Assembly: GCF_030063135.1 (NCBI RefSeq)
Contig: NZ_JASISO010000013.1
Location: forward strand, 1 to 64,000
Direction: 5' to 3'
DNA length: 64,000 nucleotides
DNA from: Streptomyces sp. G-G2
GTDB taxonomy: Bacteria; Actinomycetota; Actinomycetes; Streptomycetales; Streptomycetaceae
Shown: positions 6,519-14,926 of the stretch, piece after piece
How positions within the stretch are numbered: position 1 is the stretch's first letter
Layout: each line of letters begins with the position of its first letter
Notes under the pieces: generated by a model
Seen by the model: only the letters and a program-made list of their open reading frames with translations
Databases searched by the model: none
Told to the model about the DNA's origin: nothing
Translations under genes and position numbers: made by a program

Positions 6519-6547
6519 CCTGCTGGTGTCCGAGGGGGGACTTGAAC
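6508..6547 (-). repeat. attR-like 40-bp repeat overlapping tRNA-Leu
   Basis: Identical to 82-121. It covers one strand of the terminator stem, the CCA end, the acceptor 3' strand and half of the T arm of the intact tRNA gene. Integration here regenerates a functional tRNA, which explains why the tRNA at this end is complete. Confidence 0.88.
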
Positions 6548-6611
6548 CCCCACGCCCGATAAAGGGCACTAGCACCTCAAGCTAGCGCGTCTGCCATTCC
6601 GCCACCCGGAC
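6524..6611 (-). tRNA. tRNA-Leu (anticodon GAG)
   Basis: A complete class II tRNA read from 6611 down. The acceptor strand GTCCGGG pairs with CTCGGAC near the 3' end. The anticodon stem CTAGC/GCTAG encloses loop TTGAGGT, giving anticodon GAG. A long variable arm and a TTCAAGT T-loop follow, and the CCA is encoded (6524-6526). It decodes CUC/CUU leucine codons and is the insertion target of the element to its left. Confidence 0.95.
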
Positions 6612-6765
6612 CAGGTGATCGGCCCCGGTTTCCCGCGGCGACATGGACAACAATAGCAAAGGTTCTGGGCTCTCCTCACCCCTATAAGCGGTGGTCAGCC
6701 GCTTGCCGCCGCGCCCCGCCGGGCAGGTCGCGACGGGGCGGGGGGTGCGGGGGTGCCGGGCGGGG

Positions 6766-7707
6766 TCAGGGGCAGCGGATGACCTGGCCCGCGTACGAGA
6801 GGTTGCCGCCGAATCCGAAGAGCAGGACCGGGGCGCCCGAGGGGATCTCGCCGCGCTCGACCAGCTTGGACAGGGCCATCGGGATGCTGCCCGCCGAGGT
6901 GTTCCCGGAGTCGACGACATCGCGTGCGACGACCGCGTTGACGGCGCCGATCTTGGCGGCCAGGGGTTCGATGATGCGCAGGTTCGCCTGGTGGAGGACG
7001 ACCCCGGCGAGGTCCTCCGGGGTGATCCCGGCGCGCTCGCACGTCTTGCGGGCGAGCGGCGGCAGCTGGGTGGTGGCCCAGCGGTAGACGGACTGGCCCT
7101 CCTGGGCGAAGACCGGCGGGCTGCCCTCGATCCGGACGGCGTGTCCCATCTCCGGGACGGAGCCCCACAGGACCGGGCCGATCCCGGGCTCGTCGCAGGC
7201 CTCGACGACCGCGGCGCCGGCGCCGTCACCGGTCAGCACGCAAGTGGTGCGGTCGGTCCAGTCGGTGATCGCCGTCATCTTGTCGGCGCCGATGACCAGG
7301 GCACGGGTCGCGGACCCGGCCCGGATGGCGTGGTCGGCGGTGGCCAGGGCATGGGTGAAGCCCGAGCAGACCACATTGAGGTCCATGACGGCCGGGTGGC
7401 CGCCCATGCCCAGCTTGGCGGCGACGCGGGCCGCCATGTTGGGCGAACGGTCGATCGCGGTCGAGGTGGCGACGAGGACGAGGTCGATGTCGTCGGGGGT
7501 CAGCCCCGCGCTCGCCAGGGCCTTGCCGGCGGCCTGGTAGGCCAGCTCGTCCACCGGCTCGTCGGGGCCCGCGATCCGGCGGGTCTTGATCCCCACTCGG
7601 GACCGGATCCACTCGTCGTTCGTGTCGACCATGGCCGCGAGGTCCTCGTTGGTGATCACTTTCGCGGGCTGGTAGTGCCCCAGAGCCACCACGCGTGAAC
7701 CGGTCAT
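6766..7707 (-). CDS. 3-oxoacyl-ACP synthase III family protein (FabH-like)
   Basis: A 313-residue thiolase-fold condensing enzyme. The KAS III catalytic triad is visible: C114 in [12 protein letters not shown]239 in VLHQANLRI, and N269 in [15 protein letters not shown] enzymes start fatty acid or polyketide chains by condensing an acyl-CoA with malonyl-ACP, or act as acyltransferases. It stands alone, with no ACP or other fab gene beside it, so it is likely a secondary FabH paralogue rather than the housekeeping one. It is divergent from fdhD, with about 210 bases between the starts. Confidence 0.9.
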   Translation of the reverse strand: MTGSRVVALGHYQPAKVITNEDLAAMVDTNDEWIRSRVGIKTRRIAGPDEPVDELAYQAAGKALASAGLTPDDIDLVLVATSTAIDRSPNMAARVAAKLGMGGHPAVMDLNVVCSGFTHALATADHAIRAGSATRALVIGADKMTAITDWTDRTTCVLTGDGAGAAVVEACDEPGIGPVLWGSVPEMGHAVRIEGSPPVFAQEGQSVYRWATTQLPPLARKTCERAGITPEDLAGVVLHQANLRIIEPLAAKIGAVNAVVARDVVDSGNTSAGSIPMALSKLVERGEIPSGAPVLLFGFGGNLSYAGQVIRCP

Positions 7708-7918
7708 GGGCAGGATCCCCCTCGTAAGGCAGTCAGGATCTCCCAGCTTCGCCTGCTACCGACCGGTACGAGGGCGCGTGACCCGACAGGAATACTGCTG
7801 TGGAATTTGGAGATTCCGGAGGATCTTCCTGCGGAGAAGCTGTATGGAGCGATACGGGACAATGGACCTGACAGGCCCGGCGAGGGCCGACGGACGAGAG
7901 AACGGTGGGCTGAACGCC

Positions 7919-8767
7919 ATGGGACGGGTCACCGAGCGCCGCCGAGTCGTCCGGATCCGCGACGGAGTCGCCGGAACGCGCCCCGACACGCTGGTCGCGG
8001 AGGAGCCGCTGGAGATCCGGCTGAACGGAAAGCCGCTGGCCATCACCATGCGGACGCCGGGCGACGATTTCGCGCTCGCGGTGGGGTTCCTGGTCAGCGA
8101 GGGCGTACTGGCCGGAGCCGGGGACGTACGCGCGGTCACCTACTGCGAGGGCGCGGCGGAGGACGGCAGCAACACCTACAACGTCGTCAACGTCCAGCTG
8201 GCGCCCGGGGTCCCCGTCCCGGACATCACGCTGGAGCGGAACGTCTACACCACCTCCTCCTGCGGGCTCTGCGGGAAGGCCAGCCTGGACGCGGTGCGGA
8301 CGGCGAGCCGGTTCCCGGGGATCGGCGCCGACCCGGTACGGATACCGGCCGAGCTGCTCGGGGAGCTGCCGGACCGGCTGCGCGCCGCCCAGAAGGTGTT
8401 CGACCGGACCGGCGGGCTGCACGCGGCCGGGCTGTTCTCCGCGGCGGGCGAGCTGGTCGACGTACGGGAGGACGTGGGTCGCCACAACGCGGTGGACAAG
8501 ATCGTCGGCCGGGCGCAGCGCGAGGACCGGCTGCCGCTGACCGGATCGGTGCTGCTGGTGTCGGGGCGGGCCTCGTTCGAGCTGGCCCAGAAGGCCGTCA
8601 TGGCGGGGATCCCGGTCCTGGCCGCGGTGTCGGCGCCGTCCTCGCTGGCCGTGGACCTCGCGGTCGAGTCGGGCCTGACCCTGGTCGGCTTCCTGCGCGG
8701 CCAGAACATGAACATCTACGCGGGCGAGCACCGGATCACCCTCGCCGCGCCGGGCCCGACGGCCTGA
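7919..8767 (+). CDS. fdhD: Formate dehydrogenase accessory sulfurtransferase FdhD
   Basis: A 282-residue FdhD protein, which delivers sulfur from IscS-type desulfurase to the molybdenum cofactor of formate dehydrogenase. The conserved redox cysteine pair is in [12 protein letters not shown], and the C-terminal [13 protein letters not shown] segment is typical. The ATG at 7919 ([16 protein letters not shown]) matches the normal family N-terminus; the frame stays open upstream but that part does not look coding. No formate dehydrogenase subunit lies in the window, so its partner is elsewhere. Confidence 0.93.
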   Translation: MGRVTERRRVVRIRDGVAGTRPDTLVAEEPLEIRLNGKPLAITMRTPGDDFALAVGFLVSEGVLAGAGDVRAVTYCEGAAEDGSNTYNVVNVQLAPGVPVPDITLERNVYTTSSCGLCGKASLDAVRTASRFPGIGADPVRIPAELLGELPDRLRAAQKVFDRTGGLHAAGLFSAAGELVDVREDVGRHNAVDKIVGRAQREDRLPLTGSVLLVSGRASFELAQKAVMAGIPVLAAVSAPSSLAVDLAVESGLTLVGFLRGQNMNIYAGEHRITLAAPGPTA

Positions 8768-8861
8768 GGCCTGTTTCAAAAGTCCCGCCCGGCCCGCGGC
8801 GTCCGGGCGCCCGGCGCTCCTTTTGGAACACGGCCATACACCTACGAACACGGCCATACGC

Positions 8862-9281
8862 CTAGCGGCGCCGGGGGCGGCGGGTCGGGCGTTTGGGTTC
8901 GGGCGGGTCGATGCGGTGGAGGTCGAGGGTGTCCGGGGGGAGGGCGACGCCGGGGCCGCCCGCCAGGGCCCAGCCGACCACGTCGTCCGTCGCGGTGTCG
9001 TCCATGACCCAGCCGAACCAGGTGGCGCGGGCGCCGCGGCGGCGGGCCTCGGCCGCGGGCTGGACCACGATCACATTGGCCTGGGCGCACGGGCCGAGGC
9101 AGTCGACGGTACGGACGGCCACGCGTCCCCCGGACTCCGCCGCGGCGTCCCGGAGCCGGGCCAGCTGACCCACGTGGTCGGTTCCGGGGTTCTTGCGCGG
9201 GTCGCCGCAGCAGCAGCCGCGGCACACCACCAGAGTGCAGGGGCGTTCGGCGTGGGCGGCGAGAGGGCGTATCCAGGTCAC
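8862..9281 (-). CDS. Thioredoxin-fold [2Fe-2S] ferredoxin-like protein
   Basis: A 139-residue protein with a CxxC-type cluster (CRGCCCG, residues about 20-26) and a second cysteine pair in DCLGPCAQ (about 60-67), the arrangement of thioredoxin-like 2Fe-2S ferredoxins. Such proteins carry electrons or serve as modules for hydrogenase- or NADH-type oxidoreductases. The C-terminus is Arg/Pro-rich. It ends facing fdhD and lies 9 bases downstream of the SBF-like transporter stop on the same strand, so the two may share a transcript. Confidence 0.75.
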   Translation of the reverse strand: MTWIRPLAAHAERPCTLVVCRGCCCGDPRKNPGTDHVGQLARLRDAAAESGGRVAVRTVDCLGPCAQANVIVVQPAAEARRRGARATWFGWVMDDTATDDVVGWALAGGPGVALPPDTLDLHRIDPPEPKRPTRRPRRR

Positions 9282-9290
9282 CGACGCACG

Positions 9291-10304
9291 TTACCGAGCC
9301 CGGGCCACGGGGGGTTGGGCGCTGGGCGAGACCTCCGCCACATGCCCGGCGGGGAGTTCGGGGTCCGGGTCCTTCGCCCGGCGGCGGGCGAGCACCGCGC
9401 AGACCATCAGCTGCATCTGGTGGAACAGCATGAGCGGCAGCACCGCGAGGCTCGCCTGTGCGCCGAACAGCACGCTGGCCATGGGGAGTCCGGCGGCGAG
9501 GCTCTTCTTCGACCCGGCGAACTGGATGGCGATGCGGTCGCCCCGGTCGAAGCCGAGGCGTTCGGCGCCGTACCAGGTGGTCAGCAGCATCAGGGTGAGC
9601 AGGACCGCTTCGACGATCACCAGGGCGCCGAGCCGGGCGACGCCGACCTGGTGCCAGATCCCGGCGGCCATGCCCGCGCTGAAGGCGACGTAGACGACGA
9701 GCAGGATCGAGCCCCGGTCGACGTAGCCGAGCACCTTCTTGTGGCGGGTGAGGAAGCCGCCGACCCAGCGGCGCAGCAGCTGACCGAGGAGGAACGGGAG
9801 CAGCAGCTGGAGGACGATCTTCAGCAGGGAGCCGAGGGAGAAGCCGCCCCCGTCGTTGCCGAGGAGGACCGCGGCCAGCAGGGGGGTCAGGAAGATCCCG
9901 GCGAGGCTGGAGAAGGAGCCCGCGCAGATGGCGGCGGGGACGTTGCCGCGGGCGATCGAGGTGAAGGCGATCGAGGACTGGATGGTCGAGGGGACCAGGC
10001 AGAGGAAGAGCAGGCCGCTGTAGAGCGGGGGTGCCAGGAGGCTGGGCACCAGGGCCCGCGCCGCCAGCCCGAGGACGGGGAAGAGGACGAAGGTGCAGGC
10101 CAGGACGGTGAGGTGGAGGCGCCAGTGGCGCATCCCGTCGAGGGCCTCGCGGGTGGAGAGCCGGGCGCCGTAGAGGAAGAAGAGGAGGGCCACGGCCCCG
10201 GTGGAGGCGCCGTCGGCGACGGGGGCGGCCGCGCCGCGGGCGGGAAGGAGGGCGGCGAGGCCGACGACGCCGAGCAGGGCCAGGACGTACGGGTCCACCG
10301 GCAT
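9291..10304 (-). CDS. Bile acid:sodium symporter family (SBF-like) membrane protein
   Basis: A 337-residue integral membrane protein with about ten hydrophobic segments, matching the SBF-like family (motifs LVPSTIQSSIAFTSIARGN and QFAGSKKSLAAGLPMA). The family includes sodium-coupled organic-anion exporters and importers. I chose the ATG at 10304 (MPVDPYVLALLG), the family N-terminus; a GTG at 10325 is possible, and the upstream Arg/Pro-rich extension looks non-coding. A LysR regulator gene is divergent about 230 bases away, a common arrangement in which LysR controls the transporter. Confidence 0.85.
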   Translation of the reverse strand: MPVDPYVLALLGVVGLAALLPARGAAAPVADGASTGAVALLFFLYGARLSTREALDGMRHWRLHLTVLACTFVLFPVLGLAARALVPSLLAPPLYSGLLFLCLVPSTIQSSIAFTSIARGNVPAAICAGSFSSLAGIFLTPLLAAVLLGNDGGGFSLGSLLKIVLQLLLPFLLGQLLRRWVGGFLTRHKKVLGYVDRGSILLVVYVAFSAGMAAGIWHQVGVARLGALVIVEAVLLTLMLLTTWYGAERLGFDRGDRIAIQFAGSKKSLAAGLPMASVLFGAQASLAVLPLMLFHQMQLMVCAVLARRRAKDPDPELPAGHVAEVSPSAQPPVARAR

Positions 10305-10534
10305 CCTCGCGAGGAGCGCGGACACCGGCGGACGGGGGCTCGGGCGCCACCCCGGACGGCGGCTCGGGCGGCGGGGCTGGCGGCTCGGGCGGCGCATGGG
10401 GGCTCGCTTGCTGTCGGGGCGGGCGCGATCACGGGGGAGGCGCGAGGTGCCCCTTCATCCTCCGGCGCGGGCCGTCATCGGGAAACACGCATACCGCTCT
10501 GACTGTCATCACGTTCCGCGATAGCGTGGGCGAT

Positions 10535-11395
10535 ATGTACGACCCGGTCCAGTTGCGTACGTTCCTCACGGTCGCCCAGACCCTCAGCTTCACCCGGGCC
10601 GCGGGGCGGCTCGGCGTACGGCAGTCCACGGTGAGCCAGCACGTGCGGCGGCTGGAGGAGGCGACCGGGCGGCCGCTGTTCCTGCGGGACACGCACCGGG
10701 TGGAGCTGACCGAGGACGGCGAGGCCCTGCTCGGTTTCGCGGAGACGATCCTGGCGGCGCACGAGCGGGCGGCGGCCTTCTTCAGCGGGACCCGGCTGCG
10801 CGGGCGGCTGCGCTTCGGGGCCTCGGAGGACTTCGTGCAGACCCGGCTGCCGGAGGTCCTGGAGGCGTTCCGGCACGAGCACCCCGAGGTGGACCTGGAG
10901 CTGTCCGTCGAGCTGTCCGGGACCCTGCACGAGCGGCTGGACGCGGGACAGCTGGATCTGGTGCTGGCCAAGCGGCGCGGGCGGGGCGACGACCGGGGGC
11001 GGCTGGTCTGGCGGGACCGGATGGTGTGGATCGGGGCGGAGGGGCTGCGGGTGGACCCGGACCGGCCTGTTCCGCTCATCCTGTTCCCGCCGCCGGGCAT
11101 CACCCGGGCCCGGGCGCTGGAGGTCCTGGAGCGGGACGGGCGCGCCTGGCGGATCGCGTGTACGAGCGGCAGCCTGAGCGGTCTGGTCGCGGCGGCCCGG
11201 GCGGGGCTCGGGGTGATGGCCCACACCAGGGGCCTGATCCCGCCGGGCCTGGTCGTGGCGCCGGGCCGGGCGGGGCTGCCGGAACTGGGGCCGGTGGAGT
11301 TCGCCCTGCTGCGGAGCGGCCGACCGAACCCGGCGGCCGACGCCCTGGCCACGGCCGTCCTCACGGGTCCGGCCCGCCTCACCCGGCCCGCCTGA
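10535..11395 (+). CDS. LysR-family transcriptional regulator
   Basis: A 286-residue LTTR. The N-terminal winged HTH (residues 1-60: LRTFLTVAQTLSFTRAAGRL, then STVSQHVRRLE) is followed by a substrate-binding domain from about residue 90. The ATG at 10535 was chosen because it starts exactly at the HTH. It is divergent from the SBF-like transporter gene, which is its likely target; the intervening region should hold a T-N11-A operator. Confidence 0.92.
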   Translation: MYDPVQLRTFLTVAQTLSFTRAAGRLGVRQSTVSQHVRRLEEATGRPLFLRDTHRVELTEDGEALLGFAETILAAHERAAAFFSGTRLRGRLRFGASEDFVQTRLPEVLEAFRHEHPEVDLELSVELSGTLHERLDAGQLDLVLAKRRGRGDDRGRLVWRDRMVWIGAEGLRVDPDRPVPLILFPPPGITRARALEVLERDGRAWRIACTSGSLSGLVAAARAGLGVMAHTRGLIPPGLVVAPGRAGLPELGPVEFALLRSGRPNPAADALATAVLTGPARLTRPA

Positions 11396-11713
11396 CCCAC
11401 CACTCCGCGTCCCGCGCACCCCTCCCGCCCCGCCGGACCCCGCCATCCCGTTCTCCCGCGCCGGGGCAAGCGGCCGCGCGCGCCCCGGGCTCCGTCCGTG
11501 CACGGGTCGGGAAGATCCCATGGAGATTCGCCACAGGTCTTAGGCGCGGGGCCGCGCGGGGCCCCGCACTCCGCGCTGACCAGTGAAGATGTCGGCAGAA
11601 CGGATCTTCCGGACCCCTCCCGCGAGGGCGCCGGGTGGAGTACCGTCACCGGCGCTGTACGGAGCGCGATCGCGCGACTGCGCGACGTACGCGCGAAGTG
11701 AGAGGAGCCGGCA
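11396..11713. other. Intergenic region upstream of acyl-CoA ligase
   Basis: About 318 bases without a gene between lysR and the ligase. GGAAGATCC (11510-11518) has an inverted copy GGATCTTCC (11602-11610) 83 bases downstream. An AGAGGAG ribosome site precedes the GTG at 11714. I see no strong promoter or terminator. Confidence 0.4.
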
Positions 11714-13537
11714 GTGCGCGAGATCACCGACCCACCCGTCGTGACGGCCGCGCCCGTCGGGGGCCTGGCCGATTCCGTCTTCGAGCACGCGCGGCAGGAC
11801 CCGGACCGTGTGGTGCTGGGCCGCAAGAGCGGCGGGGTCTGGCAGGACGTCACCTCGGCGGACCTGTGCGCGCAGGTGCTGGCGCTGGCCAAGGGGCTGC
11901 TGGCGCAGGGCATCCGGTTCGGGGACCGGGTGGCCATCATGGCGCGCACCCGGTACGAGTGGACCCTGTTCGACTTCGCCCTGTGGGCGGTCGGGGCGCA
12001 GCCCGTGCCCGTCTATCCCACCGCCTCCGCCGATCAGGTGTACTGGATCCTCTTCGACTCCGGGTGCACGGCCGCGGTGGTCGAGGACGAGAACCAGGCG
12101 ATGACCGTCGGTTCGGTGATCGAGGGGCTGCCCCGGCTGCGGCTGCTGTGGCAGCTGGACACGGGGGCCGTTGAGGAGCTCGTCGCCGACGGGCAGGGCA
12201 TGGCGGAGGACGTGGTGCACCGGCACCGGAGCGCGGTGACCCCCGACGCGGTGGCCACGGTGATCTACACCTCGGGCACCACCGGCCGCCCCAAGGGGTG
12301 CGTGCTGACGCACGCGAACCTCATGTACGAGGCGGACACCATGGCGACCCGGTGGGAGTCGGTGTTCCGGGCGGGCCCGGGCGAGCGGCCCTCCACCCTC
12401 CTCTTCCTCCCGCTCGCGCACGTCTTCGGGCGGATGGTGGAGGTGGCCGCGATCCGGTCCCGGGTGAAGCTCGGACACCAACCGGTGATGGCGGCGGCCG
12501 AGTTGCTGCCCGATCTGGCGGCGTTCCGGCCGACGTTCGTGCTGGGGGTGCCGCACGTCTTCGAGAAGGTGTTCTCGGCGGCCCGGCGCAAGGCGGAGGC
12601 GGAGGGGCGTACGGGCCCCTTCGACCGGGCGGTCGAGGCGGCCGTGCGGTACGCCGAGGCCCGTGAGCAGAAGGCGTTCGGTACCGGCCCGGGGCCGTCG
12701 GCGGCGCTGCGGATGGAGCACCAGCTCTTCGAGAAGCTGGTGTACGGGAAGGTCCGCGCGGCGCTGGGCGGGCGGGTGCGGCACGCGATGTCGGGCGGTT
12801 CGGCGATGTCGCGGCGGCTGGGGCTGTTCTTCGACGGCGCGGGGATCACCGTGTTCGAGGGGTACGGGCTGACGGAGTCGTGCGCGGCCGCGACCGCGAA
12901 CCCGCCGGGGGCGACGAAGTACGGAACGGTGGGCCGTCCGATTCCGGGTACGTCGGTGCACATCGCGGACGACGGGGAGGTGTGGCTGAGCGGGGCGCAC
13001 GTCTTCTCGGGCTACCTCAACGATCCGGCGGCGAGCGGGGCGGTGCTGCGCGGGGGCTGGCTGGCGACCGGGGACCTGGGGCGGCTGGACGCGGACGGGT
13101 ACCTCACGATCACCGGGCGGAAGAAGGAGATCCTGGTGACCTCCAACGGGAAGTCGGTGTCGCCGACCGCGCTGGAGGAGCGGGTACGGGCGCATCCGCT
13201 GGTGTCGCAGTGCGTACTGGTGGGCAATGACCGGCCGTTCATCGCCGCGCTGCTGACCCTGGACGTGGAGGGGGTCGCCCACTGGCTGGCGATGCGCGGC
13301 CGTCCGCAGCTGCCCGTCGCGGAGCTGGTGGCGGACGAGGAGCTGACGGCGGAGGTCCGGCGGGCGGTGGTGACCGCCAACACTCGGGTCTCGCAGGCCG
13401 AGTCGATCCGCTCCTTCCAGGTGCTGCCCGAGCAGTTCACCGAGGAGCGGGGGATGCTGACGCCCTCGCTGAAGCTGAAGCGGCGGGTCATCGAGGCGGC
13501 GTACGCGCAGGAGGTGGCGGCGCTCTACCAGCGATGA
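11714..13537 (+). CDS. AMP-binding long-chain acyl-CoA synthetase
   Basis: A 607-residue ANL-family ligase. The P-loop-like A3 motif is VIYTSGTTGRPKGCVLTH (residues about 185-202), the adenylate motif is GYGLTESCAA, and the hinge region TGDLGRLDADGYL precedes GRKKEILVTSNGK. The catalytic lysine near the C-terminus is in TPSLKLKRRV. The architecture matches FadD15-type long-chain fatty acid:CoA ligases, which activate fatty acids with ATP. The GTG at 11714 follows an AGAGGAG ribosome site. It lies 110 bases upstream of a Liv-type importer operon that may carry acyl or amino-acid substrates. Confidence 0.92.
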   Translation: MREITDPPVVTAAPVGGLADSVFEHARQDPDRVVLGRKSGGVWQDVTSADLCAQVLALAKGLLAQGIRFGDRVAIMARTRYEWTLFDFALWAVGAQPVPVYPTASADQVYWILFDSGCTAAVVEDENQAMTVGSVIEGLPRLRLLWQLDTGAVEELVADGQGMAEDVVHRHRSAVTPDAVATVIYTSGTTGRPKGCVLTHANLMYEADTMATRWESVFRAGPGERPSTLLFLPLAHVFGRMVEVAAIRSRVKLGHQPVMAAAELLPDLAAFRPTFVLGVPHVFEKVFSAARRKAEAEGRTGPFDRAVEAAVRYAEAREQKAFGTGPGPSAALRMEHQLFEKLVYGKVRAALGGRVRHAMSGGSAMSRRLGLFFDGAGITVFEGYGLTESCAAATANPPGATKYGTVGRPIPGTSVHIADDGEVWLSGAHVFSGYLNDPAASGAVLRGGWLATGDLGRLDADGYLTITGRKKEILVTSNGKSVSPTALEERVRAHPLVSQCVLVGNDRPFIAALLTLDVEGVAHWLAMRGRPQLPVAELVADEELTAEVRRAVVTANTRVSQAESIRSFQVLPEQFTEERGMLTPSLKLKRRVIEAAYAQEVAALYQR

Positions 13538-13557
13538 CGGCCCCCGAAGGGCAGAAC

Positions 13558-13602
13558 TGACGGTTCGTCACTTTACTTGTCATTGATATTGACGGCTCGT
13601 CA
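13558..13602. promoter_or_regulatory. Paired TGACG-N3-CGTCA dyads upstream of ABC importer
   Basis: TGACGGTTCGTCA (13558-13570) and TGACGGCTCGTCA (13590-13602) are two copies of the same dyad, with centres 32 bases apart (three helical turns). They lie between the ligase stop and the binding-protein start, with an AT-rich stretch between them that could hold a -10 element. This looks like a tandem operator for a TetR-type repressor. Confidence 0.6.
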
Positions 13603-13647
13603 GGTGACGCACAGAATGCGGGGATTCCGACCGGAGGGGACTCCTTC

Positions 13648-14916
13648 ATGCTGCGTCCGATCCGCACCCTCGCCGCCGCCGCGGCGGCCCTCGCGCTCGT
13701 CTGCGCCTGCAACTCCGCCGCCAAGACCTCCTCCTCCCCCTCCGGCGCGAGCGCCGCGGCCGGTGCCATCCGCGGGGTGAGCGACACCTCGGTCAAGGTC
13801 GGCGGCATCGTCTCGATGACCTCGGCCAGCGGTTACAGCAAGAAGGACACCGACCTGGGGGCCAGAGCCCGCTACCAGCGCGCCAACGCCGAGGGCGGGA
13901 TCAACGGCCGCGTGATCGACTACCTGGGCGCGGAGGACGACGGCCAGGACCCCGCCAAGAACCTGGCGGCGGCCCGCAAACTCGTCCAGCAGGACAAGGT
14001 GTTCGCGGTCTCCCCGATGAGTTCGGTGACCTTCTCCGGCGCCGACTTCCTGGACCAGCAGCGGGTGCCCACCTTCGGCTGGGGCACCACCCCCGCCTTC
14101 TGCGGGCCGAAGTACATCTACGGGTTCAACGGCTGCCTGGTCCCCACCCCCGGCGGCACCCTCAACCAGACCTGGCCCGAGGGCATCGCCCAGGTGCTGG
14201 GCGGGGCGAAGGGCAGGTCGGTCGCGGTCATCGCCAATGACAGCGACGCGGGCAAGTTCGGGGTGCGGACCTTCTCGCAGGGCTTCGCCAGCGCCGGGTT
14301 CACCGTCTCCTACGCCAAGTCGAGCGTGCCGGGCACGGCCGTGCCGAGCGACTGGTCGGCGTACGTGAAGGACCTCCTCTCCGCCAACGGCGGCAAGGCA
14401 CCCGACGCCGTCGTCTCGGTGATGCAGACCCCCAACAACATCGGCCTGTTCAGCGCGCTCAAGCGCGCCGGCTACCAGGGGCTGCTGTCCGACCCGACCG
14501 ACTACGACCCCGGGCTGCTCGCCAAGGACACGACCAAGCAGGCCCTCGACGGGGTGCACGTCCTGCTCCAGTTCGAGCCCTTCGAGTCGCCGGACGCGAA
14601 GATGGCGCGGTTCAAGGCCGACATCAAGGCGGCCTCGGGCGGCAAGGAAGTCCCGCTCAACATGCACATGTTGACCGGTTACATGTCGGCCGACCTCTTC
14701 GTGTCGATCGCGCGGAAGGCGGGCCGGGAGCTGACCGTGGACTCCTTCCAGCGCGCCGCGCAGAGCTTCTCCGACACCGGGACCCTGGTCGGCGACCGGG
14801 CCGAGCCCCAGGGGCAGAAGAACAGTTTCGGCTGCGGGGCGCTCGTCCAGCTCAAGAACGGGGCGTACGAGGTCTCCGTACCGTTCAAGTGCTACCAGCC
14901 CATCCCCTTCAAGTAG
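13648..14916 (+). CDS. Branched-chain-amino-acid-type ABC substrate-binding lipoprotein
   Basis: A 422-residue type I periplasmic-binding-protein homologue (Peripla_BP_6). The N-terminus is a lipoprotein-like signal (hydrophobic stretch ending in ALVCAC, then a Ser/Ala-rich linker). The mature part starts GVSDTSVKVGGIVSMT. The family binds Leu/Ile/Val, amides, or small organic acids outside the membrane. The ATG at 13648 has CGGAGGGG upstream. It is the first gene of a transporter operon (13648-18501), under the tandem dyad operator. Confidence 0.9.
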   Translation: MLRPIRTLAAAAAALALVCACNSAAKTSSSPSGASAAAGAIRGVSDTSVKVGGIVSMTSASGYSKKDTDLGARARYQRANAEGGINGRVIDYLGAEDDGQDPAKNLAAARKLVQQDKVFAVSPMSSVTFSGADFLDQQRVPTFGWGTTPAFCGPKYIYGFNGCLVPTPGGTLNQTWPEGIAQVLGGAKGRSVAVIANDSDAGKFGVRTFSQGFASAGFTVSYAKSSVPGTAVPSDWSAYVKDLLSANGGKAPDAVVSVMQTPNNIGLFSALKRAGYQGLLSDPTDYDPGLLAKDTTKQALDGVHVLLQFEPFESPDAKMARFKADIKAASGGKEVPLNMHMLTGYMSADLFVSIARKAGRELTVDSFQRAAQSFSDTGTLVGDRAEPQGQKNSFGCGALVQLKNGAYEVSVPFKCYQPIPFK

Positions 14917-14926
14917 GGGCGCCGGC

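Larger units (their letters stand above)
82..6547. mobile_element. tRNA-Leu-associated integrated element (about 6.4 kb)
   Basis: The element is bounded by a 40-bp perfect direct repeat (82-121 and 6508-6547). The right copy is the 3' end of an intact tRNA-Leu gene plus its downstream stem; the left copy is an orphan tRNA 3' fragment. This is the usual footprint of site-specific integration into a tRNA 3' end. A serine recombinase gene (5699-6400) lies next to the tRNA. No tyrosine integrase, replication, or TraB/FtsK-like transfer gene is visible, so it is a small cargo-type element, either mobilised by another system or a deletion remnant. Three of its genes carry TTA codons and its codon use looks slightly less GC-extreme than its flanks. 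Whether the resolvase-type recombinase or a lost integrase made the insertion cannot be told from sequence. Confidence 0.82.

Noticed and set aside
11510..11610. GGAAGATCC inverted repeat as an operator
   Set aside because: The arms are 83 bases apart with no promoter features nearby; such 9-bp matches are expected by chance.
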